A DNA stretch of 64,000 nt from Clostridium sp. OF09-36 (lineage in GTDB: Bacteria > Bacillota > Clostridia > Lachnospirales > Lachnospiraceae), in NCBI RefSeq assembly GCF_003481985.1, contig NZ_QUMD01000008.1, forward strand, positions 1-64,000, in the 5' to 3' direction. The first letter of the stretch is position 1. Each line of letters begins with the position of its first letter. The position numbers were made by a program, and so were the translations under genes. The notes under the pieces are model-generated. The model made no database searches and was not told the DNA's origin. It was given only the letters and a program-made list of their open reading frames with translations. This document shows positions 26,440 to 34,697 of this stretch, one piece after another.

Positions 26440-27156
26440 TTACTTATCGTCTTCGCGTTTCTTGCTGACTGCCACGAATGCTGCGAGCATCATGCTGGAC
26501 AGGAAGAGTACCAGTCCGCTTGCTCCACTCTGACCGGTCTTCGGAAGTGCCGCTAACGGAACGTCCTCATCGTCGATCACTAGCAGATCAGCTGCTCCAT
26601 CTTCGTTCGGCAGGTTTGCTAACGGAACTGCATCCGGGTCAATGGTTACGGTTGTTGCTCCCGGGCCACCGGACGGTGTAGAACCGTTGTCTCTCGGGCC
26701 AGAAGAACTTCCGCCGCCACCGCCAGAGGAGCTTCCGCCACCTCCGCCGCCGTTACCGCCGCCGCCATTGCTGTTGGCAGCCCACTGCGCGGTGTAAACA
26801 ATGTCACCAGTTACTCTGGATTCAATGGTCTTATCCCAACCAGTGAATCTGTAGTTACCATTTGCAGTCTTGTCACCACTGAATCCCGGAGTCTGACTTC
26901 CGTAAGATACGGTGTAGGTCTGAGATTTGAAGGAACCATGATCACCAGGTGCGTAAGTTACCTTAAATACCTGTTTGTAGTAAACCTTCAGTACCAGGCT
27001 GTTGTCACCAGCAATTGTACCGCTCAGTACATTTGCTGCATTCTTATCGAATACATAGCCGCTGGTCGGCAGATAAGTCTCTGCCTTTACGGCTGCCTGG
27101 GTATCGGTTGTACCAGCCAGAGTCTCGGTCTTACTCGGAACTGCTGAATACTTGCC
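26440..27156 (-). CDS. surface protein fragment: C-terminal repeat, Gly/Ser linker and LPKTG sortase signal
   Basis: C-terminal end of the surface protein. After the lost base at about 27156 the frame reads KYSAVPSKTETLAGTTD, then a MucBP/InlB-like unit ending WDKTIESRVTGDIVYTAQWA. A linker of Gly and Ser of about 25 residues follows, then two VPLAxLP stretches, LPKTG, a hydrophobic helix (SGLVLFLSSMMLAAFVAV) and the positive tail SKKREDDK. This is a complete sortase A-type anchor, so the protein should be covalently fixed to peptidoglycan. No sortase gene is in the window. Confidence 0.85.
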   Translation of the reverse strand, partial: GKYSAVPSKTETLAGTTDTQAAVKAETYLPTSGYVFDKNAANVLSGTIAGDNSLVLKVYYKQVFKVTYAPGDHGSFKSQTYTVSYGSQTPGFSGDKTANGNYRFTGWDKTIESRVTGDIVYTAQWAANSNGGGGNGGGGGGSSSGGGGGSSSGPRDNGSTPSGGPGATTVTIDPDAVPLANLPNEDGAADLLVIDDEDVPLAALPKTGQSGASGLVLFLSSMMLAAFVAVSKKREDDK

Positions 27157-28214
27157 TCATGCTCGTAATAAACTTCTACCTTGTAGGTAGTTGCATCACT
27201 TGCAAGGAAATGGGCAGTAAACTCGGTATCCTGAGTAAAGCCTGCAGCCCTGATTGCTGCTACATCTTTAAATTCAGCATTGGTTGCACTGCTCTGCTGA
27301 AGGATTCTGCTGAATACAGCTACAATGTTTGCAGATGCTTCTGACGGATTACGAGAAGTCCAGTTTACAAACTTGTAACCAGCATCAGGTGTTGCCACGA
27401 TATTTTCTGCAATTGGATAAGCAGGAGCAGTTGTACTGAATTTCTTATCACCCTCATATCTGGTTACAACTTCTTTCAGCATACCAGTTACTGTTCCGTG
27501 ATCATCTGCGACATAGGTAAATACAATCTGATATTTATCTGCAATTCCATCCGGCTTATTCGGATTGGTTGGATTTTCCGGATTGGTACCGAGTTCATCC
27601 AGTGCATAATAAACATCAACATTATTCTTTGCTGCAACATCCGTCACAATTGCTGTTTTGCCTGCGCCCTGCGTATTTCCAAATACCACCTTATCCAGTA
27701 CGAAATTATGGTCTTTTCCATCAATCGCATACTGTTTCGGTGAAGTCGTATCATATGGAATTACTGACTCAAATTCAGCTAAAACATTTTTAACAGAATC
27801 ATCTGCGTAAATCTCATTGCCCTTTGCATCTTCGTAATGGTATGTTACGAAGTACGGGTAAGAATTCTTAACAAATGAACCGGTTAACTCAACATCTTCT
27901 GCCGGCATATTGAATGTGCTTCCTGCATTGGATGTTCCGCGATTCCAACCATTGAATGAATAACCCTTAATTTCTGGTGTCTCTTCTACATTCACCGGCT
28001 GATTCTTTACATACTCTGCAGTGACAGGTACCTGAGGTGCATTCGACGGAATAATAGAACCTACATATTTGTAAGTTACTTTATACTTCTGCACTTCGAT
28101 GTTTTCTCTTGTCCACTCGCCAGTTACCAAACATCTCTTTCTCCCATACTCCGTTATTAGGATCGTTCCATGTTCCAAGTGTATACTTCGCATTTCTGTT
28201 TCCATACTCGTCAT
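27087..28214 (-). CDS. surface protein fragment: C-terminal beta-rich modules
   Basis: Open stretch between the breaks near 28130 and 27156. The first codons to about 28130 are out of frame; genuine sequence starts at LVTGEWTRENIEVQKYKVTY. It holds repeated InlB/Listeria-Bacteroides-like units of about 80 residues with motifs FNGWNRGTSNAGSTFNMPAE and YPYFVTYHYEDAKGNEIY. The last 15 or so residues after YYEHE are again out of frame. It has no independent start and is not a separate gene. Confidence 0.7.
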   Translation of the reverse strand: MTSMETEMRSIHLEHGTILITEYGRKRCLVTGEWTRENIEVQKYKVTYKYVGSIIPSNAPQVPVTAEYVKNQPVNVEETPEIKGYSFNGWNRGTSNAGSTFNMPAEDVELTGSFVKNSYPYFVTYHYEDAKGNEIYADDSVKNVLAEFESVIPYDTTSPKQYAIDGKDHNFVLDKVVFGNTQGAGKTAIVTDVAAKNNVDVYYALDELGTNPENPTNPNKPDGIADKYQIVFTYVADDHGTVTGMLKEVVTRYEGDKKFSTTAPAYPIAENIVATPDAGYKFVNWTSRNPSEASANIVAVFSRILQQSSATNAEFKDVAAIRAAGFTQDTEFTAHFLASDATTYKVEVYYEHEASIQQFRVRPRLWLVQPIPRQP

Positions 28215-28698
28215 GCGTATATACCGCGATTTTCTCTTGGCTTCTATTAATCTTGTACGACTGACCCTTTACCAAACCATTAATACTGGTCGGAAGCTCT
28301 GGGACAACTGCGACATCTGCTTCATTATATAATGTTGCATTCTCTGGCAGACCACTCCACTGGTAGCTTACATTGTGCTGAGCCACGCTTGTTTTTTCAA
28401 AACTCCAGATACCTTTGATCTCAAGATTTTTCTGGATTCTTCCTGGCTGAGTGTCCCATCCGCTAAACGTATAAACACCATTCACATTGTGATACTGATC
28501 ATACGAATTCACGGTATAGCCTTTTCCGTAAGTAGTATCTACCGCATACGTCTCATTGTTCTTATAACTATGGTCATCTTCCGGTAAGCTCACTCCACCC
28601 GGCACAGTTCCTGTCCAGCTATATACAATGCTGTATTCCGGTACATCTACCACTTCTGAAGTCCAGATACCAGTTACAAGAACATCACTTTCTCCCAC
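28081..28698 (-). CDS. surface protein fragment: last full SHIRT-like repeat
   Basis: Open stretch created by the 109-bp duplication on its 5' side and the lost base at about 28147 on its 3' side. It codes for the last 184-residue repeat: a VPEYSIVYSWTGTVPGG module followed by a VAQHNVSYQWSGLPENATLY module. Its GTG at 28698 is an artefact of the duplication junction. Residues after about 183 (WEKEMFGNW onward) are out of frame. Confidence 0.7.
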   Translation of the reverse strand: MGESDVLVTGIWTSEVVDVPEYSIVYSWTGTVPGGVSLPEDDHSYKNNETYAVDTTYGKGYTVNSYDQYHNVNGVYTFSGWDTQPGRIQKNLEIKGIWSFEKTSVAQHNVSYQWSGLPENATLYNEADVAVVPELPTSINGLVKGQSYKINRSQEKIAVYTHDEYGNRNAKYTLGTWNDPNNGVWEKEMFGNWRVDKRKHRSAEV

Positions 28699-29358
28699 TC
28701 ACTCCACCCGGCACAGTTCCTGTCCAGCTATATACAATGCTGTATTCCGGTACATCTACCACTTCTGAAGTCCAGATACCAGTTACAAGAACATCACTTT
28801 CTCCCATAACGCCATTATTAGGATCCGTCCATGTTCCAAATGTATACTTCGCATTTCTGTTTCCATACTCGTCATGCGTATATACCACAATTCCCTCTTG
28901 GCTTCTATTAATCTGGTACGGCTGACCCTTTACCAAACCATTAATACTGGTCGGAAGCTCTGGTTCAACTGTGAAACCTGCTTCATCATATAATGTTGCA
29001 TTCTTTGGCAGGCCACTCCACTGGTAGCTTACATTGTGCTGAGCCACGCTTGTTTTTTCAAAACTCCAGATACCTTTGATCTCAAGATTTTTCTGGATTC
29101 TTCCTGGCTGAGTGTCCCATCCGCTAAACGTATAAACACCATTCACATTGTGATACTGATCATACGAATTCACGGTATAGCCTTTTCCGTAAGTAGTATC
29201 TACCACATACGTCTCATTGTTCTTATAGCTGTGGTTATCGTTCGGTAATGTCACTCCATCCGGCACAGTTCCTGTCCAGCTATATACAATGCGGTATTCC
29301 GGTACATTTACCACTTCTGAAGTCCAGATACCAGTTACCAGAACATTGCTTTCTCCCA
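28147..29358 (-). repeat. two tandem copies of a 552-bp (184-codon) repeat in the surface protein gene
   Basis: Copy boundaries start at 29359, 28807 and 28147. The first interval is exactly 552 bp. The second is 660 bp, which equals 552 plus the 109-bp duplication minus one lost base. A partial third unit lies upstream (29359 to about 29590). Long stretches, for example 28373-28547 against 29034-29208, are nearly identical, so the copies are recent or kept alike by recombination. Confidence 0.88.
28589..28806. repeat. exact 109-bp tandem duplication that breaks the reading frame
   Basis: Bases 28589-28697 are repeated exactly at 28698-28806. Since 109 is not a multiple of three, the surface protein frame is lost. 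Removing one copy restores both the frame and the 552-bp period of the larger repeat. Confidence 0.9.
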
Positions 29359-31042
29359 TAACACCATTATTAGGATCATTCCATGCTCCAAGTGTATACT
29401 TCGCATTCTTATTTCCAAACCCATCATGCGTATATACTACGGTTCCTGGCATTGTTGTATCAATGTCATAACTCTGACCAGCTTTTAATCCGGTAATATC
29501 TCTTGGCAGAGCAGGTGTTACTACATTTCCCTGTTCATCATACAAGGTCACACCTGTTGGCAAACCAGTCCAATCATAACTTACTTTATGTTCACCAACA
29601 TACTTCGCATAAAATGTAGTATTTTCATTAACTACGTAAGTGTTAAAATCAACTGGATCACCTGTCAGTTCCGGATTGGTATACCAACCATCAAATTCAT
29701 ACCAAACACCGTTTACCTGCTTTCTTGCCGGATAGCTTCCAGTAGGTCTCGGTGCGATTGAACCTGTAGCAACAATCTTATTATCTTCCGGTGCACGGTA
29801 AACATTGTCTGTACTAGCATCTTTCAATCTGTAAGAAACCGTAACAACGGTTTTTACCTTCATTTCAATGATACAGTCAACATGATGATCCGGATGCGTT
29901 CCGTTGTTTCTTGAAATCTTATATGGAACAAGATAAATTGCTTCCACATCATCTTTGCTATTAATCGTTACCCCTGCATTTTTTGCTGCCTGATCCTTGA
30001 ATTTCGTATAAATTTCATTCCAGGTTGTCGTATTTCGAGTTAATTCCAGTTTACCATCCGCAGTTTTTGTACCATAACCAGATGGCCACTCTTCAACACG
30101 ATTACCTGCATTGAAGATATTTTTATTGTCCGTCCATACAGCTCCTGTTTCATTTGCAAGACCTGTTCCAAGATTACTGCTCCATTCACTTGTATTATTG
30201 GAATCCGGTGTTTTTGTTGGATCCTTCAAATGATAAAACTGTGCTGTCACATATCCCGTACCTACTGAGATAATTGCTTCGTCCAACACCTGTCCACGTG
30301 AATTTTTTAATCGGAGTGTAACAATACCAGTTTTATTGTATGTTGTGATTGTAGTTGCGTTATAATACCAATTATATCGAGTATTAGCTCCAACTCTTAA
30401 AATACTCGTATCAGAAGATTCCCATGTATACCAATAATCATACGAATAATTATCAGAATAAATAGTTTTACTACTATTCTTACCAACAAGCATTTCTTCT
30501 AATGGCACTGCGCTTGTACTGCCACTGCCAGCAATCGCATAAATCGTAAAGTGCTCTGCCTTAAATCCAACTTCTTCTACCACAGTTCCCTCTACGTTCT
30601 GCTCGCCGACAGTCTCCAGCTTCAGTTCACTTGCTTCTGCCTCGGCTGCATTGTCTGCGCTCAGCTTGGTTGCGCTGGTATCGTCTACTGCTACGATCTC
30701 GACCTTATCGGAAGCCTCGGTCATTTCCTGGATCGGAGCACCTGTGAAGGTTACGTCTACATAGCCGCTCTCGGACCAGCTGTTGCTGAGTTTCTTCCCA
30801 TTATAAAGGAGATTGATATCGTATGCTAATACGCTGTGAACGGTTGTGCCCTCGGTCTCGCTGTCCATCTTCTCTTTGATGGTATCGCCCAGAGCATCGG
30901 TCACTTCGGTTACGGAAAGTTCGGTGCCTTCCGGAAGGATGCCTTCCTCTGCGTGCAGGCTGATGGTCACGCCTTCGCTGCTCACATAGGATGCGCTGAA
31001 TTCCGGATGTGCCACGCCCACGGTTTCTTCCAGGCTTGCCAC
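28685..31042 (-). CDS. surface protein fragment: globular region and first SHIRT-like repeats
   Basis: The longest open piece (785 codons) of the surface protein. Its GTG at 31042 is internal; true sequence continues upstream to about 31081 (YAVEAVTEDLEIVASLEETV). It holds a DUF-like N-terminal module (ISLHAEEGILPEGTELSVTE and FTGAPIQEMTEASDKVEIV, as in clostridial ZU5-like surface regions), an Ig-like stretch, and then repeats beginning at about residue 470 (EHKVSYDWTGLPTGVTLYDE). It ends at the 109-bp duplication with four false residues. Confidence 0.8.
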   Translation of the reverse strand: MASLEETVGVAHPEFSASYVSSEGVTISLHAEEGILPEGTELSVTEVTDALGDTIKEKMDSETEGTTVHSVLAYDINLLYNGKKLSNSWSESGYVDVTFTGAPIQEMTEASDKVEIVAVDDTSATKLSADNAAEAEASELKLETVGEQNVEGTVVEEVGFKAEHFTIYAIAGSGSTSAVPLEEMLVGKNSSKTIYSDNYSYDYWYTWESSDTSILRVGANTRYNWYYNATTITTYNKTGIVTLRLKNSRGQVLDEAIISVGTGYVTAQFYHLKDPTKTPDSNNTSEWSSNLGTGLANETGAVWTDNKNIFNAGNRVEEWPSGYGTKTADGKLELTRNTTTWNEIYTKFKDQAAKNAGVTINSKDDVEAIYLVPYKISRNNGTHPDHHVDCIIEMKVKTVVTVSYRLKDASTDNVYRAPEDNKIVATGSIAPRPTGSYPARKQVNGVWYEFDGWYTNPELTGDPVDFNTYVVNENTTFYAKYVGEHKVSYDWTGLPTGVTLYDEQGNVVTPALPRDITGLKAGQSYDIDTTMPGTVVYTHDGFGNKNAKYTLGAWNDPNNGVMGESNVLVTGIWTSEVVNVPEYRIVYSWTGTVPDGVTLPNDNHSYKNNETYVVDTTYGKGYTVNSYDQYHNVNGVYTFSGWDTQPGRIQKNLEIKGIWSFEKTSVAQHNVSYQWSGLPKNATLYDEAGFTVEPELPTSINGLVKGQPYQINRSQEGIVVYTHDEYGNRNAKYTFGTWTDPNNGVMGESDVLVTGIWTSEVVDVPEYSIVYSWTGTVPGGVSGRK

Positions 31043-31490
31043 AATCTCCAGATCTTCGGTAACGGCTTCTACTGCATAGACATGCTCATGCTGCCCCAGA
31101 TGGTTACGGTGTTGTATGCCTTACCATTCAGCTCGCCTGCCAGTTCAATGGAGTCATCCTCCAGGAACTGCTCGTCGTTGTCAAAACCAATATTCTCGCT
31201 ACCGCCGTTGTCTGCCGGCTCTTCTCCGTTTGTTTCATCCGGAGCGGTAACGTCTTCAGTCGGAGCCTCAGTCTCATCGGTGAGCTCGCCGTCTGTCTCA
31301 TCGGCTGCGGTGGTCTCGTCTGCCTGAGTCTCGTCTGCAATGGTTTCCTCCGTGCTGTCATCAGCAACGGTTTCTTCTGCGGTAGTCTCTACAGGAGCCT
31401 CAGTTTCTTTTTCCGGCTCCTCTGCTTCGGTTTCGGTCTCTTCCGCAGCGTCTGCTGCCGGAGCTTCCCCTGCTGCTTCTGCGCTGGTGC

Positions 31491-32381
31491 TTACACGGAA
31501 TACCTTCTTTGCGGAGATGGATGCGCTTGCGCTTCCCTCTTCCGGAGTAAGCTCAATTTCTGCCTCAGTTTCTTCTGCTGCCGGTGCTCTGCCTCGGTTT
31601 CCGGCTCAGTCTCTGCTTCGGTCTCGGCTGCTTCGGAGGTTTCTGTCTCAGCAGCTTCCTCTGCGCCGGTGGTCTCCTCTGCCTCGCCGTTCTCGGAAGC
31701 GTTCTCGCTCTCGGTTACGTCTGCTTCGGTCTCGGCTGCTTCGGTTTCGTCAGAAGCGCTCTCGGATTCAGAGGTCTCGCCTTCCGGCTTTACAACCTCT
31801 GCCTGCGGCTTCTTTTCATCGTCCACCATGGTGGTGTTGCTGTAGTCTTCTGCATTCTCAACGCCCTCTGCGTCCTCGATGTTGGAGGTGTTCGGGTTTA
31901 CGGTAACGCGTGCAGTTTCATATCCGCTTACGTTTGCGCGGAAGGTAACTGCCATGTCACTCTGGTTGATGAACAGGAATACCACGCTGTCGGTACCTGC
32001 GTTGTAGAATACCTGCAGGTCTGTGTTCTCGGTTGCGTAGGTGCTGTCTACATCTACGTCGAGCTGGTATACCTTTCCGGCCTTGCTTCCTATCAGTTTT
32101 TCATAGGATGTCTTCAGGCTCTTTTGTTTTGCTTTCAGCTCCAGGGATGAAAAATCGAACACATCTCCACTTTCCAGAGCTGCGCTGATCGCATCCTCAA
32201 GTTCACTGCTGTTAAGCAGGAACAGAGAGCTTTCTTCTTCGCCTGCCGCGAACGCCACGGTCAGGTTGGTGCCAAAGTTGGTCACAACCATGGCTACCGT
32301 CAGCATAAACGCCACGATGCGTTTATACTCGTGCCTGAGCATCTTTCTCAGGCCCAATGTTTTCGCTTCGAGTCCTTTCAT
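31491..32381 (-). CDS. surface protein fragment: export signal and acidic stalk
   Basis: N-terminal piece of the surface protein. The first 47 residues are an extended signal (MKGLEAKTLGLRKMLRHEYK, hydrophobic core FMLTVAMVVTNFGTNLTVAF, cleavage near AFAAG). A folded region of about 120 residues (YQLDVDVDSTYATENTDLQV) and a Glu/Thr/Ala stalk follow. After about 31587 the frame is wrong; the correct frame continues APAAEETEAEIELTPEEGSA and stays open to about 31081. The ATG at 32381 with GGAGA upstream is the true start. Confidence 0.85.
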   Translation of the reverse strand: MKGLEAKTLGLRKMLRHEYKRIVAFMLTVAMVVTNFGTNLTVAFAAGEEESSLFLLNSSELEDAISAALESGDVFDFSSLELKAKQKSLKTSYEKLIGSKAGKVYQLDVDVDSTYATENTDLQVFYNAGTDSVVFLFINQSDMAVTFRANVSGYETARVTVNPNTSNIEDAEGVENAEDYSNTTMVDDEKKPQAEVVKPEGETSESESASDETEAAETEADVTESENASENGEAEETTGAEEAAETETSEAAETEAETEPETEAEHRQQKKLRQKLSLLRKREAQAHPSPQRRYSV

Positions 32382-32430
32382 ACTTCTCTCTCCTTTTCCC
32401 TTAAATTTGACTATCTGAAGGTGAATAATA

Positions 32431-32467
32431 GTAAAAATCAGACAATGGTTTCATTGTCATTTTTAGT
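32431..32467 (-). terminator. hairpin between regulator and surface protein genes (terminator or operator)
   Basis: An interrupted palindrome: AAAAATGACAATG, four loop bases, CATTGTC and then GATTTTT on the minus strand. It lies downstream of the SARP-type gene and upstream of the surface protein start. The A and T tracts fit a terminator; the GACAATG-N4-CATTGTC core could also be an operator. Confidence 0.45.
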
Positions 32468-32600
32468 ATACGCTGCCAGGTGTTACAGGAACTGTTACTT
32501 TCTGCATTTTCCCTTACATTTTTTTCCATTTGCACCGCAATTTTCTTACTTTTCCGTAGTTCTTTTCAGGCTGCATTTTTCATGCGCCTTCCGTTCCCGG

Positions 32601-33971
32601 TTATGCCTCCGTTTCCAGCTCCTTAACATTCTTTCCCATGTTCTTTTTTAAACTGTCTCCGGTCACAGCCATGGCTGGCCGGCAGGCATAGTAGACATCG
32701 ATCTTTCTGCGGCGGTTTACAGTGCGGAAATTCTTGCACACACGGTCTGCCGCGATATTGCAGCCCTTCTGGTCGGTGCTGGTCACCAGGACCAGAAACT
32801 GGTTCTTTCCATAACGGGTATACAGATCAGAGCGCCGCACTGAGCGGATGATGGAGCTTTCCAGTCTCTGCCGCACCTCCTCTAACTGTTCCGAGGATTC
32901 TAACGGCTCCCCTTCCCGGTCGATCAGGGTGAACAGGACCAGATGAGCTCTGGTATCTTCTCTCCCAAGCACCCAGACGATGTAGCGGTAAATATCAATG
33001 AAGGTTAAGTAGTCACACCGGGTGGCACCGAATACGTTCGGATCCGGTCTTAAGTGCTGCTGGATCTCCTCGATGTTGTTCATCTCGTACTGGATCATGT
33101 TACGAATGGCGCGGTAATGCTCCATCATCTCCTCCGACATGCTGATGCCGTATTCCTGCTGCGATTCCTTTTCGATTTGCTCGTAATACTCCACCGCGGT
33201 CTGGTATTCCTTCATGGCGGTCAGGCATTCCAGCTTGACCAACTGCCACTCCTCATATGGGTAACGGCTTAACGCCTGTTCACAGTATGGAAGCAGCTCT
33301 GCGTAGCGGTTCTGCTTTTTCAAAAGATCTGCAAGCTCCCGCAATACCTTAAAGTAAAGCTCCTGGTATTTCCAGTTTGCGGCGGAGACCCATTCATCCG
33401 CGATCATAAGCGGCAGGAACTCTCCTTTATAGAGTCCGCAGGCCTCCTCCAGAAGCGTAACCTTCTTTCTGGCATCCTTCTCTTCCATAGCTGCCATAAC
33501 CTGCTTCTGGAACACCTCCACGTCCAGCTCGACATCGACATGATCCGCTGTCCACATATATATGCCGCCTCTGGTGGAAATATACTCACCATCCGGGAGT
33601 CCGGCTGCAACCAGGCTCTTTCTCAAACGGAAGATCATGGCACGCAGGGAATTGGCTGCCTGCTCGGTGTCACTGTCCCCGTAAAGCTGCTCTAATAACC
33701 GGATACGGCGGATGCCCTCCCCGCGGCTGTAGATGAGGAGCATTAACAGATGAAGCATCTTGCTGCTGAGGCTTTTTCCAAGTAAGATAGGCTGGCCCTG
33801 GTAGGTCATGGAGAAGCCTCCAAGCATCTGGATATAAAGCACACCCGGGTTCTGCGCCTTCTGCGAAGCCACCAGTTCCCCTGCGCTTGTTTCCATTATA
33901 TTTTCTGCCTCCAAACGGCTTGTTTCCGTTACTTCTATATTCGAATTTTCATATGTATTATCCTTTTCCAT
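32601..33971 (-). CDS. BTAD/SARP-type transcriptional regulator with divergent GGDEF-like C-terminus
   Basis: A 456-residue predicted DNA-binding regulator. Residues 45-140 form an OmpR-like winged helix (VLYIQMLGGFSMTYQGQPIL, then SLRAMIFRLRKSLVAAGL). Residues 145-290 form the bacterial transcriptional activator domain with helical repeats (LLEEACGLYKGEFLP). The end (about 330-445) resembles a degenerate GGDEF fold: DLYTRYGKNQFLVLVTS sits where the catalytic GGDEF would be, but the motif is absent, so no diguanylate cyclase activity is expected. It lies just upstream of the surface protein on the same strand and may control it. AGGAGGGG precedes the ATG. Paired direct repeats lie 54-92 bp upstream. 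Confidence 0.82.
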   Translation of the reverse strand: MEKDNTYENSNIEVTETSRLEAENIMETSAGELVASQKAQNPGVLYIQMLGGFSMTYQGQPILLGKSLSSKMLHLLMLLIYSRGEGIRRIRLLEQLYGDSDTEQAANSLRAMIFRLRKSLVAAGLPDGEYISTRGGIYMWTADHVDVELDVEVFQKQVMAAMEEKDARKKVTLLEEACGLYKGEFLPLMIADEWVSAANWKYQELYFKVLRELADLLKKQNRYAELLPYCEQALSRYPYEEWQLVKLECLTAMKEYQTAVEYYEQIEKESQQEYGISMSEEMMEHYRAIRNMIQYEMNNIEEIQQHLRPDPNVFGATRCDYLTFIDIYRYIVWVLGREDTRAHLVLFTLIDREGEPLESSEQLEEVRQRLESSIIRSVRRSDLYTRYGKNQFLVLVTSTDQKGCNIAADRVCKNFRTVNRRRKIDVYYACRPAMAVTGDSLKKNMGKNVKELETEA

Positions 33972-34024
33972 AATGTTCCCCTCCTTTTTCTACAATATAT
34001 CGCGTAAAATAACGTTATGCAAGT

Positions 34025-34063
34025 ACTTCGCAAGAATTGGTCAAACTTCGCCAAAATTGGTCA
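34025..34063 (-). promoter_or_regulatory. 20-bp-phased direct repeats upstream of the SARP-type regulator
   Basis: On the minus strand, TGACCAATTTTGGCGAAGT and TGACCAATTCTTGCGAAGT match at 17 of 19 bases and start 20 bp apart, about two helical turns. SARP-type regulators bind direct repeats near the -35 region, so self-regulation is possible. This is inference from spacing. Confidence 0.55.
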
Positions 34064-34137
34064 GTTTTTTCATGTCATGGCACTCAAAAGCATGTAATAA
34101 CAGGCATTCCAACAGCATATTTCTACCATGAACACAA

Positions 34138-34176
34138 CGTAAAAACACCTGACAGATCTTCCTTTCTGTCAGGTGT
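34138..34176 (-). terminator. rho-independent terminator of spoVG
   Basis: A perfect 12-bp stem, ACACCTGACAGA with TCTGTCAGGTGT, over an 8-base loop, followed on the minus strand by five T. Confidence 0.88.
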
Positions 34177-34240
34177 CCTTTGACTTTTGCTTTTCCCGCC
34201 GCTGTCTATCTGTAAATCCTGATACAGGAAACAGCAGCTC

Positions 34241-34522
34241 TTATGCCAGCTCTTCCTGCTGGCTCTCCAGTGCCGCACTCTCGTATTTGTTGAGGATGAT
34301 GGACTGGATCATATCGCGGGTTCCCGAATTGATCGGATGTGCGATATCGCGGTATTCGCCGTCTGCAGCCTTGCGGCTCGGCATAGCGATAAACAATCCC
34401 TTCTCGCCTTCGATAACCTTAATGTCGTGAACAACAAATTCGTTATCTATGGTAATGGAAACGATTGCCTTCATTTTTCCTTCTTTTTCGATCTTTCTCA
34501 CTCTCACATCTGTTATCTGCAT
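34241..34522 (-). CDS. spoVG: septation/sporulation regulator SpoVG
   Basis: A 93-residue SpoVG, complete and typical: MQITDVRVRKIEKEGKMKAI, VSITIDNEFVVHDIKVIEG, then GLFIAMPSRK and RDIAHPINSGTRDMIQ. SpoVG is a small DNA/RNA-binding regulator linked to sporulation, septation and surface polymer expression in Firmicutes. GGAGGGG precedes the ATG. It is a single-gene unit ended by its own terminator. The 175-base gap on its 5' side (34523-34697) shows no feature I can name. Confidence 0.95.
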   Translation of the reverse strand: MQITDVRVRKIEKEGKMKAIVSITIDNEFVVHDIKVIEGEKGLFIAMPSRKAADGEYRDIAHPINSGTRDMIQSIILNKYESAALESQQEELA

Positions 34523-34697
34523 GTGGAAACCCCTCCCCCATATTTATGCGGCTGCCAGGAGCGGGCTGACTGCCTGCCCCGGCTGCCGGCTGTGTGTTTT
34601 CATGATGTCAAAACGATGTCCCCCGCTGCTATTTACGCACTGCGCAAACAGGGACCTTTTCGCTATGCAAGGCCCGGTGCCTGCACAGACACGCCCA

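Larger units (their letters stand above)
26440..32381 (-). pseudogene. large LPXTG surface protein with SHIRT-like repeats, whole gene (multiple frame breaks)
   Basis: This span is one gene read in several frames. Signs of unity are an N-terminal export signal, matching sequence across every break, and a C-terminal sortase signal. The breaks are single missing bases at about 31587, 31081, 28147, 28130 and 27156, plus an exact 109-bp tandem duplication (28589-28697 and 28698-28806). Restoring five bases and removing one duplicate gives 5838 bases, exactly 1946 codons. The protein would have a signal (1-47), an acidic Glu/Thr/Ala stalk, a globular region, 184-residue tandem repeats with SHIRT/InlB-like WxxGLP patterns, a Gly/Ser linker and LPKTG. 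It is probably an adhesin. Whether the real gene is broken cannot be settled here; read or assembly error is likelier. AAGGAG precedes the ATG at 32381. Confidence 0.8.

Noticed and set aside
28147..29358. CRISPR-like array
   Set aside because: The repeats are 552 bp, coding and contiguous, with no short repeats and unique spacers.
31584..32150. Open frames on the plus strand across the adhesin stalk
   Set aside because: They come from the low-complexity Glu/Thr/Ala codons of the adhesin read in reverse.
32601..33971. Active diguanylate cyclase in the SARP-type regulator
   Set aside because: The GGDEF signature is replaced by GKNQF, so only the fold may remain.
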